This document shows, piece after piece, positions 1-8,790 of a stretch of 64,000 bases of DNA. Origin of the DNA: Nocardia rhamnosiphila NBRC 108938 (lineage in GTDB: Bacteria > Actinomycetota > Actinomycetes > Mycobacteriales > Mycobacteriaceae); the NCBI RefSeq assembly GCF_000720425.1, contig NZ_JOAJ01000009.1, positions 62,001 to 126,000 of the forward strand, given 5' to 3'. A model generated the notes under the pieces. The model made no database searches and was not told the DNA's origin. It saw only the letters and a list, made by a program, of their open reading frames with translations. Position numbers and translations under genes: made by a program. Position 1 is the first letter of the stretch. The number at the start of each line of letters is the position of its first letter.

Positions 1-97
1 ACCCCATAAGCTGTCACTAACAAACCTGCTGACTGTTTCGGACCCGATATGCGGACCCACTGAACAAATTAGGGCTGGAAATTCAGCAACGATTCTG

Positions 98-112
98 ATA
101 GCAAGGTGCTAT
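98..112 (+). promoter_or_regulatory. Inverted repeat over the LysR gene's own ribosome site and start
   Basis: ATAGC-AAGGT-GCTAT is a perfect 5-5-5 inverted repeat that fits the LysR box pattern T-N11-A. It contains the AAGG ribosome site and the first bases of the ATG at 111. A regulator bound here would block its own translation start or transcription, so autoregulation is the simplest reading. That is an inference from position and symmetry only. Confidence 0.4.
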
Positions 113-995
113 GGACCCGCATTTGCGCGATCTGCGGTATTTCGTCGCCGTCGCCGAGGAACTGCACTTCACCAACGCCGCCCAGCGGCTGCACATCGCC
201 CAACCGACCCTGTCGCGTCAGATCCGGCAGCTGGAACGTCAGCTCGATGTGGTCCTGTTCGATCGCAACCAGCGCAGTGTCGCGCTCACGGTTGCCGGTA
301 AGGAACTGCTCAGCGGCGCCCGCAAGATCCTGGAGCTCTGGGAAACCACCAACAGCTCCCTGCAGGAGGCGGGCGAAGTCCTGCGCGTCGGCCTGCAGTC
401 GACGCTGGGCCGTGGGCTGCTGCACGATCTCGAGAGCGCCAGTGGCCACCGATTGGCCCTGCACCCCGCCGCCTGGACCGACCCGTCCAGTGGCCTCGCC
501 GGCCGCCAGGCCGATCTGGCGCTGGTCTGGCTGCCCCTGCCCGACCAGAACCGCTACCGCTGGCAGGTACTGCGTACCGAGCGCCGCTGGGTGCTCCTAC
601 CGGAGAACCACCCCCGCGCCAATCAGGAAATGATCGATTTCGCGGACCTGCTCGACGAACGGTTCATCGCGCTGCCCGCCGAAGCCGGCGCCATCCGAGA
701 TTTCTGGCTCGGTAACGACGCCCGCAACGGCCGCCCCGCCACCATCGGCGCCGAAGCGGCCACCCCCGAGGACCGGCTCGAGGCCGTCGGCCTCGGACTG
801 GGCCTGTGCCTGCTCGCCGAGAACAATGTGCCGATGTACCGCTGGCCCGGACTCACCGCCCGTCCGGTCACCGGTCTCCCGCCGTGCGAGCTCGCGGTGG
901 CCTGGCGCGCCGACGACACCCGGCCGACGATTCTGGAATTCGGCCAGCGGGCCGTGTCCGGCGGCTTCGCGGCACCCCCCGCCATCCCGGCCTGA
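111..995 (+). CDS. LysR family transcriptional regulator
   Basis: This 294-residue protein has the LysR layout. Residues 1-60 form a winged helix-turn-helix (DLRYFVAVAEELHFTNAA then QPTLSRQIRQLE), followed by a linker helix and a co-inducer-binding domain from about residue 88. Length is normal for the family (about 300). The ATG at 111 follows AAGG at 103-106. No divergent partner gene is visible because the window begins 110 bases upstream, so the target operon cannot be named. The C-terminal domain shows a typical short substrate-binding half. It is convergent with hpt and shares a terminator with it. The effector is unknown. Confidence 0.88.
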   Translation: MDPHLRDLRYFVAVAEELHFTNAAQRLHIAQPTLSRQIRQLERQLDVVLFDRNQRSVALTVAGKELLSGARKILELWETTNSSLQEAGEVLRVGLQSTLGRGLLHDLESASGHRLALHPAAWTDPSSGLAGRQADLALVWLPLPDQNRYRWQVLRTERRWVLLPENHPRANQEMIDFADLLDERFIALPAEAGAIRDFWLGNDARNGRPATIGAEAATPEDRLEAVGLGLGLCLLAENNVPMYRWPGLTARPVTGLPPCELAVAWRADDTRPTILEFGQRAVSGGFAAPPAIPA

Positions 996-1001
996 CCCGG
1001 C

Positions 1002-1051
1002 GAAACGAGTCGTGGCCAGGTGGGCGAGCCCACCTGGCCACGATTCGTTTC
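1002..1051. terminator. Bidirectional hairpin terminator between lysR and hpt
   Basis: Two 23-base arms pair with a single G-T wobble around a four-base loop, starting seven bases after the LysR stop and ending inside the hpt stop codon. The position between convergent genes indicates that it ends transcription from both sides. There is no strong U-tract, as is common in actinobacteria. Confidence 0.8.
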
Positions 1052-1661
1052 AGGCCTGTTCGCCGCCGTAGACCCGCGGGTGCAGCGTGCCGATATAGGG
1101 CAGATCCCGGTAACGCTCGGCGTAGTCGAGGCCATAACCGACGACGAATTCGTTCGGGATATCGAACCCCACATTGGCGACCTCGACCTGAGTGCGCAGC
1201 GCGTCGGGTTTACGCAGCAGCGTCACCACCTCGAGCGAGGCCGGGTTGCGGGTGGAGAGGTTACGCATCAGCCACGACAGGGTCAGGCCCGAGTCGATGA
1301 TGTCCTCGACGATGAGCACATTGCGGCCGGCGATGTCCTTGTCCAGGTCCTTCATGATGCGCACCACGCCGGACGACGACGTGGAGGACCCGTAGGACGA
1401 TACGGCCATGAACTCCATCTGAGTCGGCATCGGCAGAGCTTTGGCCAGATCCGTCATGAAGAAAATAGCGCCCTTGAGCACACCGATCAGCAGGAGATCG
1501 CCCTCCGGTGCGTCGGCCGGGTACCGCTTGGCGATCAGTTCGGCCAGTTCGCTGACCTTCGCCGCGATTTCTTCTTCGGTGATCAAGACCGAATCGATAT
1601 CGTCCCCGTACACGTCAACTGGTTTCCCTTCGGTCTCGGCGTTCCCGATCGGTGCGGGCAA
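1050..1661 (-). CDS. hpt: Hypoxanthine(-guanine) phosphoribosyltransferase
   Basis: A cytosolic purine-salvage enzyme that converts hypoxanthine and guanine with PRPP to IMP and GMP. The PRPP motif [13 protein letters not shown] lies at about residues 115-127. The flexible-loop sequence [11 protein letters not shown] (about 88-98) and the tail [22 protein letters not shown] are classic HPRT signatures. The length of 203 residues is normal. The start at 1661 overlaps tilS by 47 bases; an internal start would remove the overlap but lose the weakly conserved N-terminus. It is the last gene of the dacB-DUF2342-tilS-hpt operon, the same order as M. tuberculosis Rv3627c-Rv3624c. Confidence 0.95.
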   Translation of the reverse strand: MPAPIGNAETEGKPVDVYGDDIDSVLITEEEIAAKVSELAELIAKRYPADAPEGDLLLIGVLKGAIFFMTDLAKALPMPTQMEFMAVSSYGSSTSSSGVVRIMKDLDKDIAGRNVLIVEDIIDSGLTLSWLMRNLSTRNPASLEVVTLLRKPDALRTQVEVANVGFDIPNEFVVGYGLDYAERYRDLPYIGTLHPRVYGGEQA

Positions 1662-2634
1662 GTGTCAGCCTGCCATGCTCGCGAACGACGACCAACCGGG
1701 TCCCCCGCTCACCGCCTCCCACGGCCACCCCGCCCTGCCCCCGCCAGGCCACCACCAAGTCGTCGATACCGCGGATATGTGTTCCCGTCACCCCGGGAAC
1801 GCCCTGGGAGAGCAGCCACGCCCGCACCGCCCGGCGGCGCACCGCGACGGCGGCCTCCGCCAGCACAGCGCAGACCGGCGTTCCGGTGCCGGCCCGCGAC
1901 AGCAGTTCGCCGGCGAACGCGTCCAGAGCGGCATTGTCCTCGCGCAACTGTTCGGCGGTCCGGGCCAACGCCGGCGCCACCGCACCGCCGAGCACCTCCT
2001 CGAGCAGGGGCAGCACCTCGGCACGCAGTCGTACCCGGGTGAACTCGGGGGCGCTGTTGTGCGGATCCTCGTAGGGCGTCAGCGCGAGGTCGGCGCAGAA
2101 CCGCCGGGTCGTCTGCCGGCGGACCCCCAGCAGCGGCCGGCCCCACGGGCCGTCGCTCAGGGCCATCCCCTGGATCGACCGCGCGCCCGACCCCCGCCCG
2201 AGTCCCAGCAGTACGGTCTCGGCCTGATCGTCGAGGGTGTGGCCCAAGAGCACCGGCAGACCCGATCTCGCGTCCGCCAGCGCCGCGTAGCGCGCGTGCC
2301 GTGCCGCCGCCTCCATCCCGCCGGGCCCGCCCACCTCGACCGGCAGCACCCGCGCCGACCGGCAGCCCAGTGAACGGGCCGTCGCCGCGGCCGTCGCCGC
2401 GACCACATCCGATCCGTCCTGCAACCGGTGATCCACGATCAAGGCATGCACTTCCGCGGATTCGGCGAGAGCGGCAGCGGTGAGCGCCAGGGAATCCGCG
2501 CCGCCCGACAGGGCGACGGCCACACACCGACTCTCCGGGCCGAACGCGCTCAGCCACGCCCGCACCGCTTGCCGCACACCGAGCACCGCGGGCGTCTCCG
2601 GTAACCGGATCGGCCGCTGTTCGGCGGAGGGCAC
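1615..2634 (-). CDS. tilS: tRNA(Ile)-lysidine synthetase
   Basis: TilS modifies C34 of the CAU-anticodon tRNA-Ile to lysidine so that it reads AUA. The PP-loop ATP-binding motif SGGADS is at residues 43-48, and further N-type ATPase elements follow ([20 protein letters not shown]). The 339 residues match the actinobacterial length. The start is GTG at 2634, only three bases after the preceding stop. Its 3' end overlaps hpt, a pairing conserved across actinobacteria. It is normally essential. Confidence 0.94.
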   Translation of the reverse strand: MPSAEQRPIRLPETPAVLGVRQAVRAWLSAFGPESRCVAVALSGGADSLALTAAALAESAEVHALIVDHRLQDGSDVVAATAAATARSLGCRSARVLPVEVGGPGGMEAAARHARYAALADARSGLPVLLGHTLDDQAETVLLGLGRGSGARSIQGMALSDGPWGRPLLGVRRQTTRRFCADLALTPYEDPHNSAPEFTRVRLRAEVLPLLEEVLGGAVAPALARTAEQLREDNAALDAFAGELLSRAGTGTPVCAVLAEAAVAVRRRAVRAWLLSQGVPGVTGTHIRGIDDLVVAWRGQGGVAVGGGERGTRLVVVREHGRLTLARTDRERRDRRETS

Positions 2635-2637
2635 CGT

Positions 2638-3756
2638 TCAGTCCAGGACGCGGGCGATCCAGCGCCGCGGTTCGTCGATCTCGTCGGTGCGCGGCAGCGT
2701 CTCGGCATCGGTCCACACCACGTTGAACCGTTCCATGCCCACCGTGCCCACCACCTCGTCGACGAAGGCCTTCCCGCGCACGTACTGCGCCACCTTCGCG
2801 TCGATACCGAGCAGCGCGCGCAGCAGGCGCTGTACCGGGTTCGCGGGCCGGGTCCGGCGTTTGTCGAACGCCATCCGGATCTGCTCGACCGAGGGCACCA
2901 CACTCGGGCCGACCGCGTCCATCACATGGTCGGCGTGCCCCTCCAGCAGAGTGCCGAGCAGCAGCAGCCGGTCCAGTGCCGCCCGCTGTTCCGGCGGCTG
3001 AGTGGCCCGCAGCAGTCCCACCACGCCGCGCGAGGCCGGGTCGTCGGAAACCTGGCCGCTGCGCCGCAGTTTCACCTCGGTGAGCAACCGGGACAGCATC
3101 TCCGAGGTCGCCTCGTCACCGATCTCGCCGAGTACCTCGACGTTCTCGCGCATATACCCGGCCAGCCACGGCGACGCCGAGAACTGGACCCGGTGGCACA
3201 CCTCGTGCAGGCAGACCCACAATCGGAAATCGGCCGACGGCACCGCGAGCGCGCGCTCGACCCCCACGATATTCGGGGCCACCAGCAGCAGCGTGCCATC
3301 CGGACCGGTGAACGGGTCGTACTGGCCCAGGATCGCGGTGGACAGGAACGCCAGCATGGCGCCCACCTGCACCCCGGCCGGTTTACCGGTGAACAGGCCG
3401 GACCGGTCCGTGGTTCCGGTGCCGGTCAGCTGCGACATGGAATCGGCCGCCGCCCCGATCCAGCCGGGCCGGTCCACGATCCGGGCCGCGGGAACGGGCT
3501 GGTCGTCGAGCAGGCCGGTCACCGCCCGCACGGGCGCCTCGGCGCGCACCGAGGCCTCGCTGAGCTCGGCTACCGCCTGCTCCGCGGCCGGCCGGGAGGT
3601 ACGGGGCCCGGCCGGTACCAGCGCGGCACCGGTACGGGCCGCCCAGCGCCAATCCACCGAACCCGAAAACGTACGTCGCTCGTGCTCGCCACCGGAGCCG
3701 CCGTTCTCGGCCACTGTCCGGGCGCCGGGCCCGTCGGGACCTTGTCGAATCGTCAT
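2638..3756 (-). CDS. Zinc-dependent metalloprotease-like protein, DUF2342 (Rv3626c family)
   Basis: A 372-residue protein of the actinobacterial DUF2342 family, predicted to be zinc metallopeptidase-like. The motif LHEVCHRVQF supplies HExxH at about residues 184-188, inside a helix-rich C-terminal domain. No signal peptide is visible, so it is probably cytoplasmic. The frame is open up to 3780, but the ATG at 3756 has a strong GGAGG five bases ahead and avoids overlapping dacB, so I chose it. It sits between dacB and tilS, as in M. tuberculosis. Substrates are unknown. Confidence 0.88.
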   Translation of the reverse strand: MTIRQGPDGPGARTVAENGGSGGEHERRTFSGSVDWRWAARTGAALVPAGPRTSRPAAEQAVAELSEASVRAEAPVRAVTGLLDDQPVPAARIVDRPGWIGAAADSMSQLTGTGTTDRSGLFTGKPAGVQVGAMLAFLSTAILGQYDPFTGPDGTLLLVAPNIVGVERALAVPSADFRLWVCLHEVCHRVQFSASPWLAGYMRENVEVLGEIGDEATSEMLSRLLTEVKLRRSGQVSDDPASRGVVGLLRATQPPEQRAALDRLLLLGTLLEGHADHVMDAVGPSVVPSVEQIRMAFDKRRTRPANPVQRLLRALLGIDAKVAQYVRGKAFVDEVVGTVGMERFNVVWTDAETLPRTDEIDEPRRWIARVLD

Positions 3757-3770
3757 GCGCCCTCCAGCCG

Positions 3771-5279
3771 TCAGGAACATCCACAGTTGCGCAACGTGGT
3801 CGCGACGGCGTCCAAAGCGGGCCGACTGACCTCCGGGGGCCGATCGCTCGACATCAGTGTGAAGGTCAGGACCCGGCCGTCACGATCCAGCACGTAACCA
3901 GCCAACGTACTGGCCACCGACAATGTTCCGGTCTTGGCGCGCACCCAGCCGGCGCCGCCCTGGTTCTGGGTGACATATCTGCTGCTCAGCGAGCCGGTAC
4001 CGCCCGCGACCGGCAGATAGTCCAGCATCGGCACCAAACGGCTTGTAAGCGTGGCGGCGGCCGGTTCCGGCTGCGCCTGCCGGCCCGCGCCCGCACCCAG
4101 CGGCGGCGCGAGCGGGGCGGGAGCGGAGGTGGTGGGCTCGGTATCCGGTTCGGGGCCGGCCGCGGTGTTGAGGACCTGGTTCAGCAGCCGGGCGGGTATC
4201 CGGTCGTCCACCGAGAGTCCGCTGCAATCGAACATCGTCACCCCGGTCATATCGAAACCGTGCTCGGCCAGCACCGCCGCCACCGCGGCCGCCGCCCCCT
4301 CGAACGACATCGGCCGCCCGGTGGCCTGGGCGACCTCCCGGCCGATGGTCTCGGCCAGCACATTGTCCGAATACACCATCATGTCGCGCAGCCGGTCGCG
4401 CAGCGGCGCCGAAGCGACCTCACCCAGCCGTTTGGTGCCCTGCGGTGCCGAACCGATACGCACCTTGGCCGGGTCGAGACCGAGTTCGGTGGCCAGCCGC
4501 CGGCCCACATCCAGCGCCGGAGTCCCCGATCGCGGCGAATACTCGCCCGCGGGATCGAGCCGGCCGCCGTCGAGCATCACCGATTCCAGCGGAGCGATGG
4601 AGCCGCCGGGGATATCGATCGGATCCCAGCCGCGGGCCATGGTCTGGCCCGAATAGACGGAAGTGTCCACCACGACCGTGTCGGCCCGGATATCCGCGTT
4701 GCGCACCTGAGCGGCCAGATCCAGCAGACTCCCCGCACCCGGGTAGTAACCCTGCCCGCCCGGCTGGGCGGTGAGCGTGGGATCACCGGCGGCCACCAGC
4801 ACGATCTCGTTGGGCGCCGAACCCGCGACGACCTTGGTCTGCACTCGCTGATCGGCGGGCAGAGTGAGCAACGCCGCCGCGGTGGTCATGATCTTTGCCG
4901 TCGACGAGGGCACCCGCGGCTCGTCGGCGCGCTCACTCCACAACACGGTGCCGCTGGCCGCATCGGTGACCGATCCGGCGAAACCACCCAGATCGGGACT
5001 GGCGACCACCGGCCCGAGCGCCGCCGCGACACCCGCCGCACTCGGCGCGGGCGCGGTATCCGGGGCCGGCGCGACCTCCGGGGAAACGATGGCCGGTGCG
5101 GGCGGCGCGGCGATGGTGAGCCCACCGTGCCGGAACTCCGGCGTCCACGGTTTCAGGATCACCGCGGCCACCGCCGCCGCCCCGGCCAGCACCACCAGCA
5201 CGATGATCGACCAAGTCCGTACACCGCGGCGCCGGCGCGTGGCCGAACCATACCTACCGCTGCCGCCCTGCACCACCAC
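3771..5279 (-). CDS. dacB: D-alanyl-D-alanine carboxypeptidase/endopeptidase (PBP4, peptidase S13)
   Basis: An envelope enzyme that trims peptidoglycan stem peptides. An N-terminal membrane anchor (WSIIVLVVLAGAAAVAAVI, about 23-41) is followed by a Pro/Ala-rich spacer. The penicillin-binding motifs then appear in order: STAK with catalytic Ser at about 126, SDN at about 304, and KTG near 450 (RAKTGTLS). A Pro/Ala-rich insert (about 370-395) breaks the domain before the KTG box. Length 502, GTG start. It heads the operon running to hpt and is divergent from ppa across 168 bases that must hold both promoters. Confidence 0.93.
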   Translation of the reverse strand: MVVQGGSGRYGSATRRRRGVRTWSIIVLVVLAGAAAVAAVILKPWTPEFRHGGLTIAAPPAPAIVSPEVAPAPDTAPAPSAAGVAAALGPVVASPDLGGFAGSVTDAASGTVLWSERADEPRVPSSTAKIMTTAAALLTLPADQRVQTKVVAGSAPNEIVLVAAGDPTLTAQPGGQGYYPGAGSLLDLAAQVRNADIRADTVVVDTSVYSGQTMARGWDPIDIPGGSIAPLESVMLDGGRLDPAGEYSPRSGTPALDVGRRLATELGLDPAKVRIGSAPQGTKRLGEVASAPLRDRLRDMMVYSDNVLAETIGREVAQATGRPMSFEGAAAAVAAVLAEHGFDMTGVTMFDCSGLSVDDRIPARLLNQVLNTAAGPEPDTEPTTSAPAPLAPPLGAGAGRQAQPEPAAATLTSRLVPMLDYLPVAGGTGSLSSRYVTQNQGGAGWVRAKTGTLSVASTLAGYVLDRDGRVLTFTLMSSDRPPEVSRPALDAVATTLRNCGCS

Positions 5280-5447
5280 GTTGCCCGTCTTCTCCCTTGT
5301 CCCCGACTATCACACCCGAGCCCCCACTGAACCCATGTGCCCGCCGACAACAATATCGGTGTTCGGCTACCGTTCTCGGCGAACAACCGGGTGCGTCGGC
5401 GAGGCCGGCCACCACGGCGCATCGTGAGAGCAGCGGAAGGAGCTGGC

Positions 5448-5936
5448 GTGGAGTTCGACGTCACCATCGAGATCCCCAAGGGTTCACGCAACAAATACGA
5501 GGTCGATCACGAAACCGGGCGCGTGCGCCTCGACCGGTTCCTGTTCACCTCCATGGCCTACCCGGCCGACTACGGCTACATCGAGAACACGCTCGGAGAG
5601 GACGGCGACCCGCTGGACGCGCTCGTCCTGCTGCCCGATTCGGTGTTCCCGGGCGTCATCGTCGAAGCGCGTCCCGTCGCCATGTACAAGATGACCGACG
5701 AGGCCGGCGGCGACGACAAGATCCTCTGTGTCCCGGCCGGCGACCCCCGCTGGGACCACATCCAGGACCTCGGCGACGTCCCGGAATTCGAACTGGCCGC
5801 CATCAAGCACTTCTTCGAGCGGTACAAGGACCTCGAGCCGGGCAAGTTCGTCAAGGGTTCGGAATGGGTGGGCCGGGCGGAAGCCGAAGCCGAGATCCAG
5901 GCGTCGTTCAAGCGTCTGGAGGAACAGGGCCACTGA
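5448..5936 (+). CDS. ppa: Inorganic pyrophosphatase
   Basis: A family I soluble pyrophosphatase that hydrolyses PPi and so pulls biosynthetic reactions forward. The product is 162 residues, the same length I recall for M. tuberculosis Ppa, and begins [19 protein letters not shown]. The metal-binding signature [10 protein letters not shown] is at about 57-66, with [14 protein letters not shown] further on. The frame is open 111 bases upstream, but the GTG at 5448 has AAGGAG eight bases ahead and matches the family N-terminus. It is divergent from dacB. Confidence 0.96.
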   Translation: MEFDVTIEIPKGSRNKYEVDHETGRVRLDRFLFTSMAYPADYGYIENTLGEDGDPLDALVLLPDSVFPGVIVEARPVAMYKMTDEAGGDDKILCVPAGDPRWDHIQDLGDVPEFELAAIKHFFERYKDLEPGKFVKGSEWVGRAEAEAEIQASFKRLEEQGH

Positions 5937-6112
5937 GCCCGGTGGGCGGAACTCCTGCGAGCCGGCCGGACCGCGAGGTCGGTGACGTCCTCCAGGGCAC
6001 AGGGGTTCTGCTCACGGGGTGAGCGTGCGCTCCAGGTAGAGGCCAGGTGGCACGCTCATTCGGGAAGGTGAGGCAGCTACGTCCGTCGCGAGGGTCGGTG
6101 TGCGGCTTACCT

Positions 6113-6299
6113 GTGAAGGCGGGAAGCAGGCTTGCCCACGAAGCCCGGGGAGCGCCTCCGCCCGCGAGCGCGGGGGGCCTCTCACTGACCTGGTAGGCGG
6201 AGAGGTGGGCTCCACCGACAAAGGCGGGGTGTGAGCCGCTGGTGAAGGTGGGGTGCGAGCTCGCTCGTGAAGGCGAGAGCGTGAACCTGCTCGTGAAGG
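6113..6299 (+). repeat. Four spaced GTGAAGG direct repeats
   Basis: GTGAAGG occurs at 6113, 6242, 6267 and 6293, usually followed by C/T-G and flanked by G/C-rich purine sequence. The last three are about 25 bases apart. A looser copy lies at 6062. They could be remnants of a degenerate tandem array or binding sites. There is no evidence for either function. Confidence 0.4.
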
Positions 6300-6335
6300 T
6301 GCTGTGTTTATTGGCGGCGCCTTCGGCGCCGCGGG

Positions 6336-6425
6336 GTTGAGGCCCCCTTGGTCTCGCCGTTTCGGCCTCGAGACTCGCGCTTCGCGCATGCGCTTCGAGG
6401 CCGAAACGGCGAGACGGGCCTCAAC
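6336..6425. repeat. Long inverted repeat with a 23-base loop, preceded by a small GC hairpin
   Basis: Arms 6336-6371 and 6395-6425 pair over about 31 bases, with a short five-to-six-base insertion in the left arm. The inner 20 bases match perfectly. The loop contains a smaller GCGC palindrome. Just upstream, 6314-6332 forms an eight-base-pair GC stem with a TTC loop. The structure could end transcription of the leftward crotonase gene, whose stop lies 148 bases away, or be a small mobile palindromic element. Confidence 0.6.
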
Positions 6426-6572
6426 CTTTGAGGTGTCTCGTAAAACTCGACGCATGCGGGTTGCGTCGGCAGTCGACGTCCGGGGCCGCATGGTGACTCG
6501 ATCGCCCGGGCTGAGCTCGCATCCGGGCCCGCGGGCAGCCGTACTCGGCAAGACCTGCCGAGGGCGCGGCGT

Positions 6573-7394
6573 TCAGCGGCCCTTGTACTCCGGGGTTCGC
6601 TTCTCGAAGACCGCTTGGATGGCTTCCGTCAGGTCCTCGGACGGTAGGAAGGCGGCGTTCCAAGCCGAGACGTAGCGCAGGCCTTCGGCTACCGCGGCGG
6701 AGTTCCGTTGTCCCAGTACATCCTTCACGCCCTGCACCACCAGCGGCGGGTTCGCGGCGATTTCGCGGGCGGTGGCGTGGGCTGCCTCCAGGGCGGCCTC
6801 CTGGTCGGCGAAGACATCGTTGACCAGGCCGATCTTCTCCGCCCGGGCCGCGTCGATGTCCTTGGCCGTGAAGGCGAGTTCACGCAGGTGGCCCTCCGAG
6901 ATGATCCCCGGCAGCCGCTGTAGCGATCCCACGTCGGCCACGATGGCGACCTTCGCCTCGCGCAGGCTGAACTTCGCCTCCGCGCTGGCGTAGCGGATAT
7001 CGGCGGCGGCGATCAGGTCCAGGCCGCCGCCGATGCACCAGCCGGACACCGCGGCGATCACCGGTTTGCGGCATTCGGCGACGGCGGTGATCGAGGCCTG
7101 CAGACGCCGGATATCGGCGAGGAAATCGGTCCGCGGGGCGGCCAGCGCGCGGTCGGCCATCAGCGGGCCGAAGGTGCCGCTCATCGCGGGCAGATCCAGG
7201 CCGTAGGAGAAGTGCTTCCCGGAGCCGGTGAGCACGATCGCCCGGACCTCCGGGTCGGCGTCGAGGCCGTGGAAGATCTCCGGCAGCTCCCGCCAGAAAT
7301 CCGGGCCCATCGCATTACCTTTACCCGGCCCGGTGAGGGTCACCCGGGCGACGTGATCGTCGGTTTCGACGGTGAAAGCCTGCCAATCTGTCAT
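6573..7394 (-). CDS. Crotonase/enoyl-CoA hydratase family protein, dienoyl-CoA isomerase-like
   Basis: A 273-residue crotonase-fold acyl-CoA enzyme. The oxyanion-hole regions are visible: KHFSYGLDLPAM (about 60-71) and SGWCIGGGLDLIAAADIRYA (about 115-134). The segment FSLREAKVAIVADVGSLQRL resembles delta3,5-delta2,4-dienoyl-CoA isomerases, where acidic residues at the E of REAK and the D of ADVG act in catalysis. I therefore favour a fatty-acid beta-oxidation isomerase over a simple hydratase. It appears to be monocistronic. Substrate chain length cannot be read from sequence. Confidence 0.85.
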   Translation of the reverse strand: MTDWQAFTVETDDHVARVTLTGPGKGNAMGPDFWRELPEIFHGLDADPEVRAIVLTGSGKHFSYGLDLPAMSGTFGPLMADRALAAPRTDFLADIRRLQASITAVAECRKPVIAAVSGWCIGGGLDLIAAADIRYASAEAKFSLREAKVAIVADVGSLQRLPGIISEGHLRELAFTAKDIDAARAEKIGLVNDVFADQEAALEAAHATAREIAANPPLVVQGVKDVLGQRNSAAVAEGLRYVSAWNAAFLPSEDLTEAIQAVFEKRTPEYKGR

Positions 7395-7541
7395 CTGCCC
7401 AGCCTAAGGGGGTACGGCGGGCGGTGGGCGGCGCGCACCGGACCGGCCGCGGTCCGGGGACCGGGCCGGGGCCGAAAAAGACCTCGTCCGGTGAGTGGGG
7501 AAAGTCGCGCGGGACACTGTATATCGCTCTACCCTGTGCCC

Positions 7542-8015
7542 ATGCGCAGGTCGCTTCCACAGATAACCTGCCGGGTCTCGGATACGTTGATCGCTCGCGG
7601 TCACCACGGGCTGATCGTCACCGCGCCGGAATCGGCGACCGGTCCCGCGGAGACCGCCGAGGCGATGGAGGTGGAACTCGGGGCGCTCGTGCATTCGGAG
7701 GTCTTCCTACTCGGCGACGAACCGATCCTGCTGCTGGTCTCGGCGGCGCACCGGGTGGATCCGGAACGTACCGGCGCACGCCTCGAGGGCACGCTGATTC
7801 CCGCACCACCCCATCTGGTGATGCGCTACACCGGCCAGCTGCCGGGCAGTGTGGCGCCCATCGGTCACCCGGCGAATCTGCCCACCTGGGTGGATGCGCG
7901 ACTGTCCGGTCACCGCGAACTGTGGGCCGCCGGCGGCAGCCCGGGAACCGTCTTCCGCACCTCCTACACCGAGCTGCTGCGGATCACCGCGGGGCTGTCC
8001 ATCGACCTGGATTGA
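7542..8015 (+). CDS. YbaK/EbsC-type aminoacyl-tRNA deacylase domain protein
   Basis: A 157-residue single-domain protein of the YbaK/ProX fold, which hydrolyses mischarged aminoacyl-tRNA in trans. The core runs AEAMEVELGALVHSEVFLL, then a beta strand EPILLLVSAAHRVD, and ends GSPGTVFRTSYTELLRIT, the typical YbaK finish. The frame continues upstream without a better start; the ATG at 7542 has no obvious ribosome site and may be leaderless. The usual conserved lysine of bacterial YbaK is not obvious, so activity on Cys-tRNA(Pro) is uncertain. Confidence 0.78.
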   Translation: MRRSLPQITCRVSDTLIARGHHGLIVTAPESATGPAETAEAMEVELGALVHSEVFLLGDEPILLLVSAAHRVDPERTGARLEGTLIPAPPHLVMRYTGQLPGSVAPIGHPANLPTWVDARLSGHRELWAAGGSPGTVFRTSYTELLRITAGLSIDLD

Positions 8016-8087
8016 CCTCGCTCGCCGGCCTCCCGGACAGTGGACCAGCTCGCTGCGGCACGCCGTTCCGGGCGTAGCGTCGGCGAG

Positions 8088-8648
8088 GTGACCGAAGTAC
8101 CACGGCCCGATACCGGAATCCGGATCCCCGACGACCTCAGCGGTATCACCGCCGAGCAGTACCGCGCCTCGATGCGCCACTACCCGTCCGGCGTCACCAT
8201 CGTGACGCTCGGCTCGGCCGCCGGTCCGGTCGGTTTCACGGCGACCTCGTTCGCCTCGCTGTCCCTCGACCCGCCGCTCGTCTCGTTCAACATCAGCCAC
8301 ACGTCCTCCAGCCTGGAGGCATTGACCGCCGCCGAGTCCGTGGTGATCCATTTCCTCGGTGAGCACCAGCGTCACCTGGCCCAGCGTTTCGCCCGGACCG
8401 CCGCGCACCGGTTCAACGATCCCGCCCTGTGGAGCGCCCTGGACACCGGCGAACCGGTGCTGCACGGCACCCCGCTGTGGCTGCGCACCACCGTGGAGCA
8501 GCTCATCCCGATCGGTGATCACACCTTCGTGGTCGGCCGGGTGGTCCGGGTGCACGACGACACCGGCGAGGAAGCATCCGCGGCCCCCCTGCTGTATTAC
8601 AACGGCCGGTACTACCGGCCGACCCTGCTCGCCGACGACGTGGAATAG
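8088..8648 (+). CDS. Flavin reductase family protein (FMN-binding split barrel)
   Basis: A flavin reductase-like domain fills almost the whole 186 residues. The pattern [20 protein letters not shown], then [20 protein letters not shown], is the family signature for FMN/FAD binding. These proteins usually supply reduced flavin to a partner monooxygenase. No monooxygenase is adjacent, so a partner would be elsewhere. Two GTG starts are possible (8040 and 8088). I chose 8088 because the residues before it look non-conserved; neither has a strong ribosome site. Confidence 0.85.
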   Translation: MTEVPRPDTGIRIPDDLSGITAEQYRASMRHYPSGVTIVTLGSAAGPVGFTATSFASLSLDPPLVSFNISHTSSSLEALTAAESVVIHFLGEHQRHLAQRFARTAAHRFNDPALWSALDTGEPVLHGTPLWLRTTVEQLIPIGDHTFVVGRVVRVHDDTGEEASAAPLLYYNGRYYRPTLLADDVE

Positions 8649-8790
8649 CGGCCCCGCCCCTCCCTGCCGACATCGGGTGTTACCCATGGCCGAGTAATCT
8701 GTTCACCCGGTCGACCGCTGTTTGCCGTGCGGTAACCCTCGTATGAGAGAACCAGTCCGTCGGCTGGGCGATGGAAGGTGGACCGGACAG

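Larger units (their letters stand above)
5937..6572. other. 636-base gene-free stretch with repeats
   Basis: No reading frame here looks coding. The first half carries spaced GTGAAGG repeats and the second half a small and a large inverted repeat, listed separately. The stretch separates ppa from the 3' end of the leftward crotonase gene, so it is a between-operon region. No RNA gene was recognised. Confidence 0.6.
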
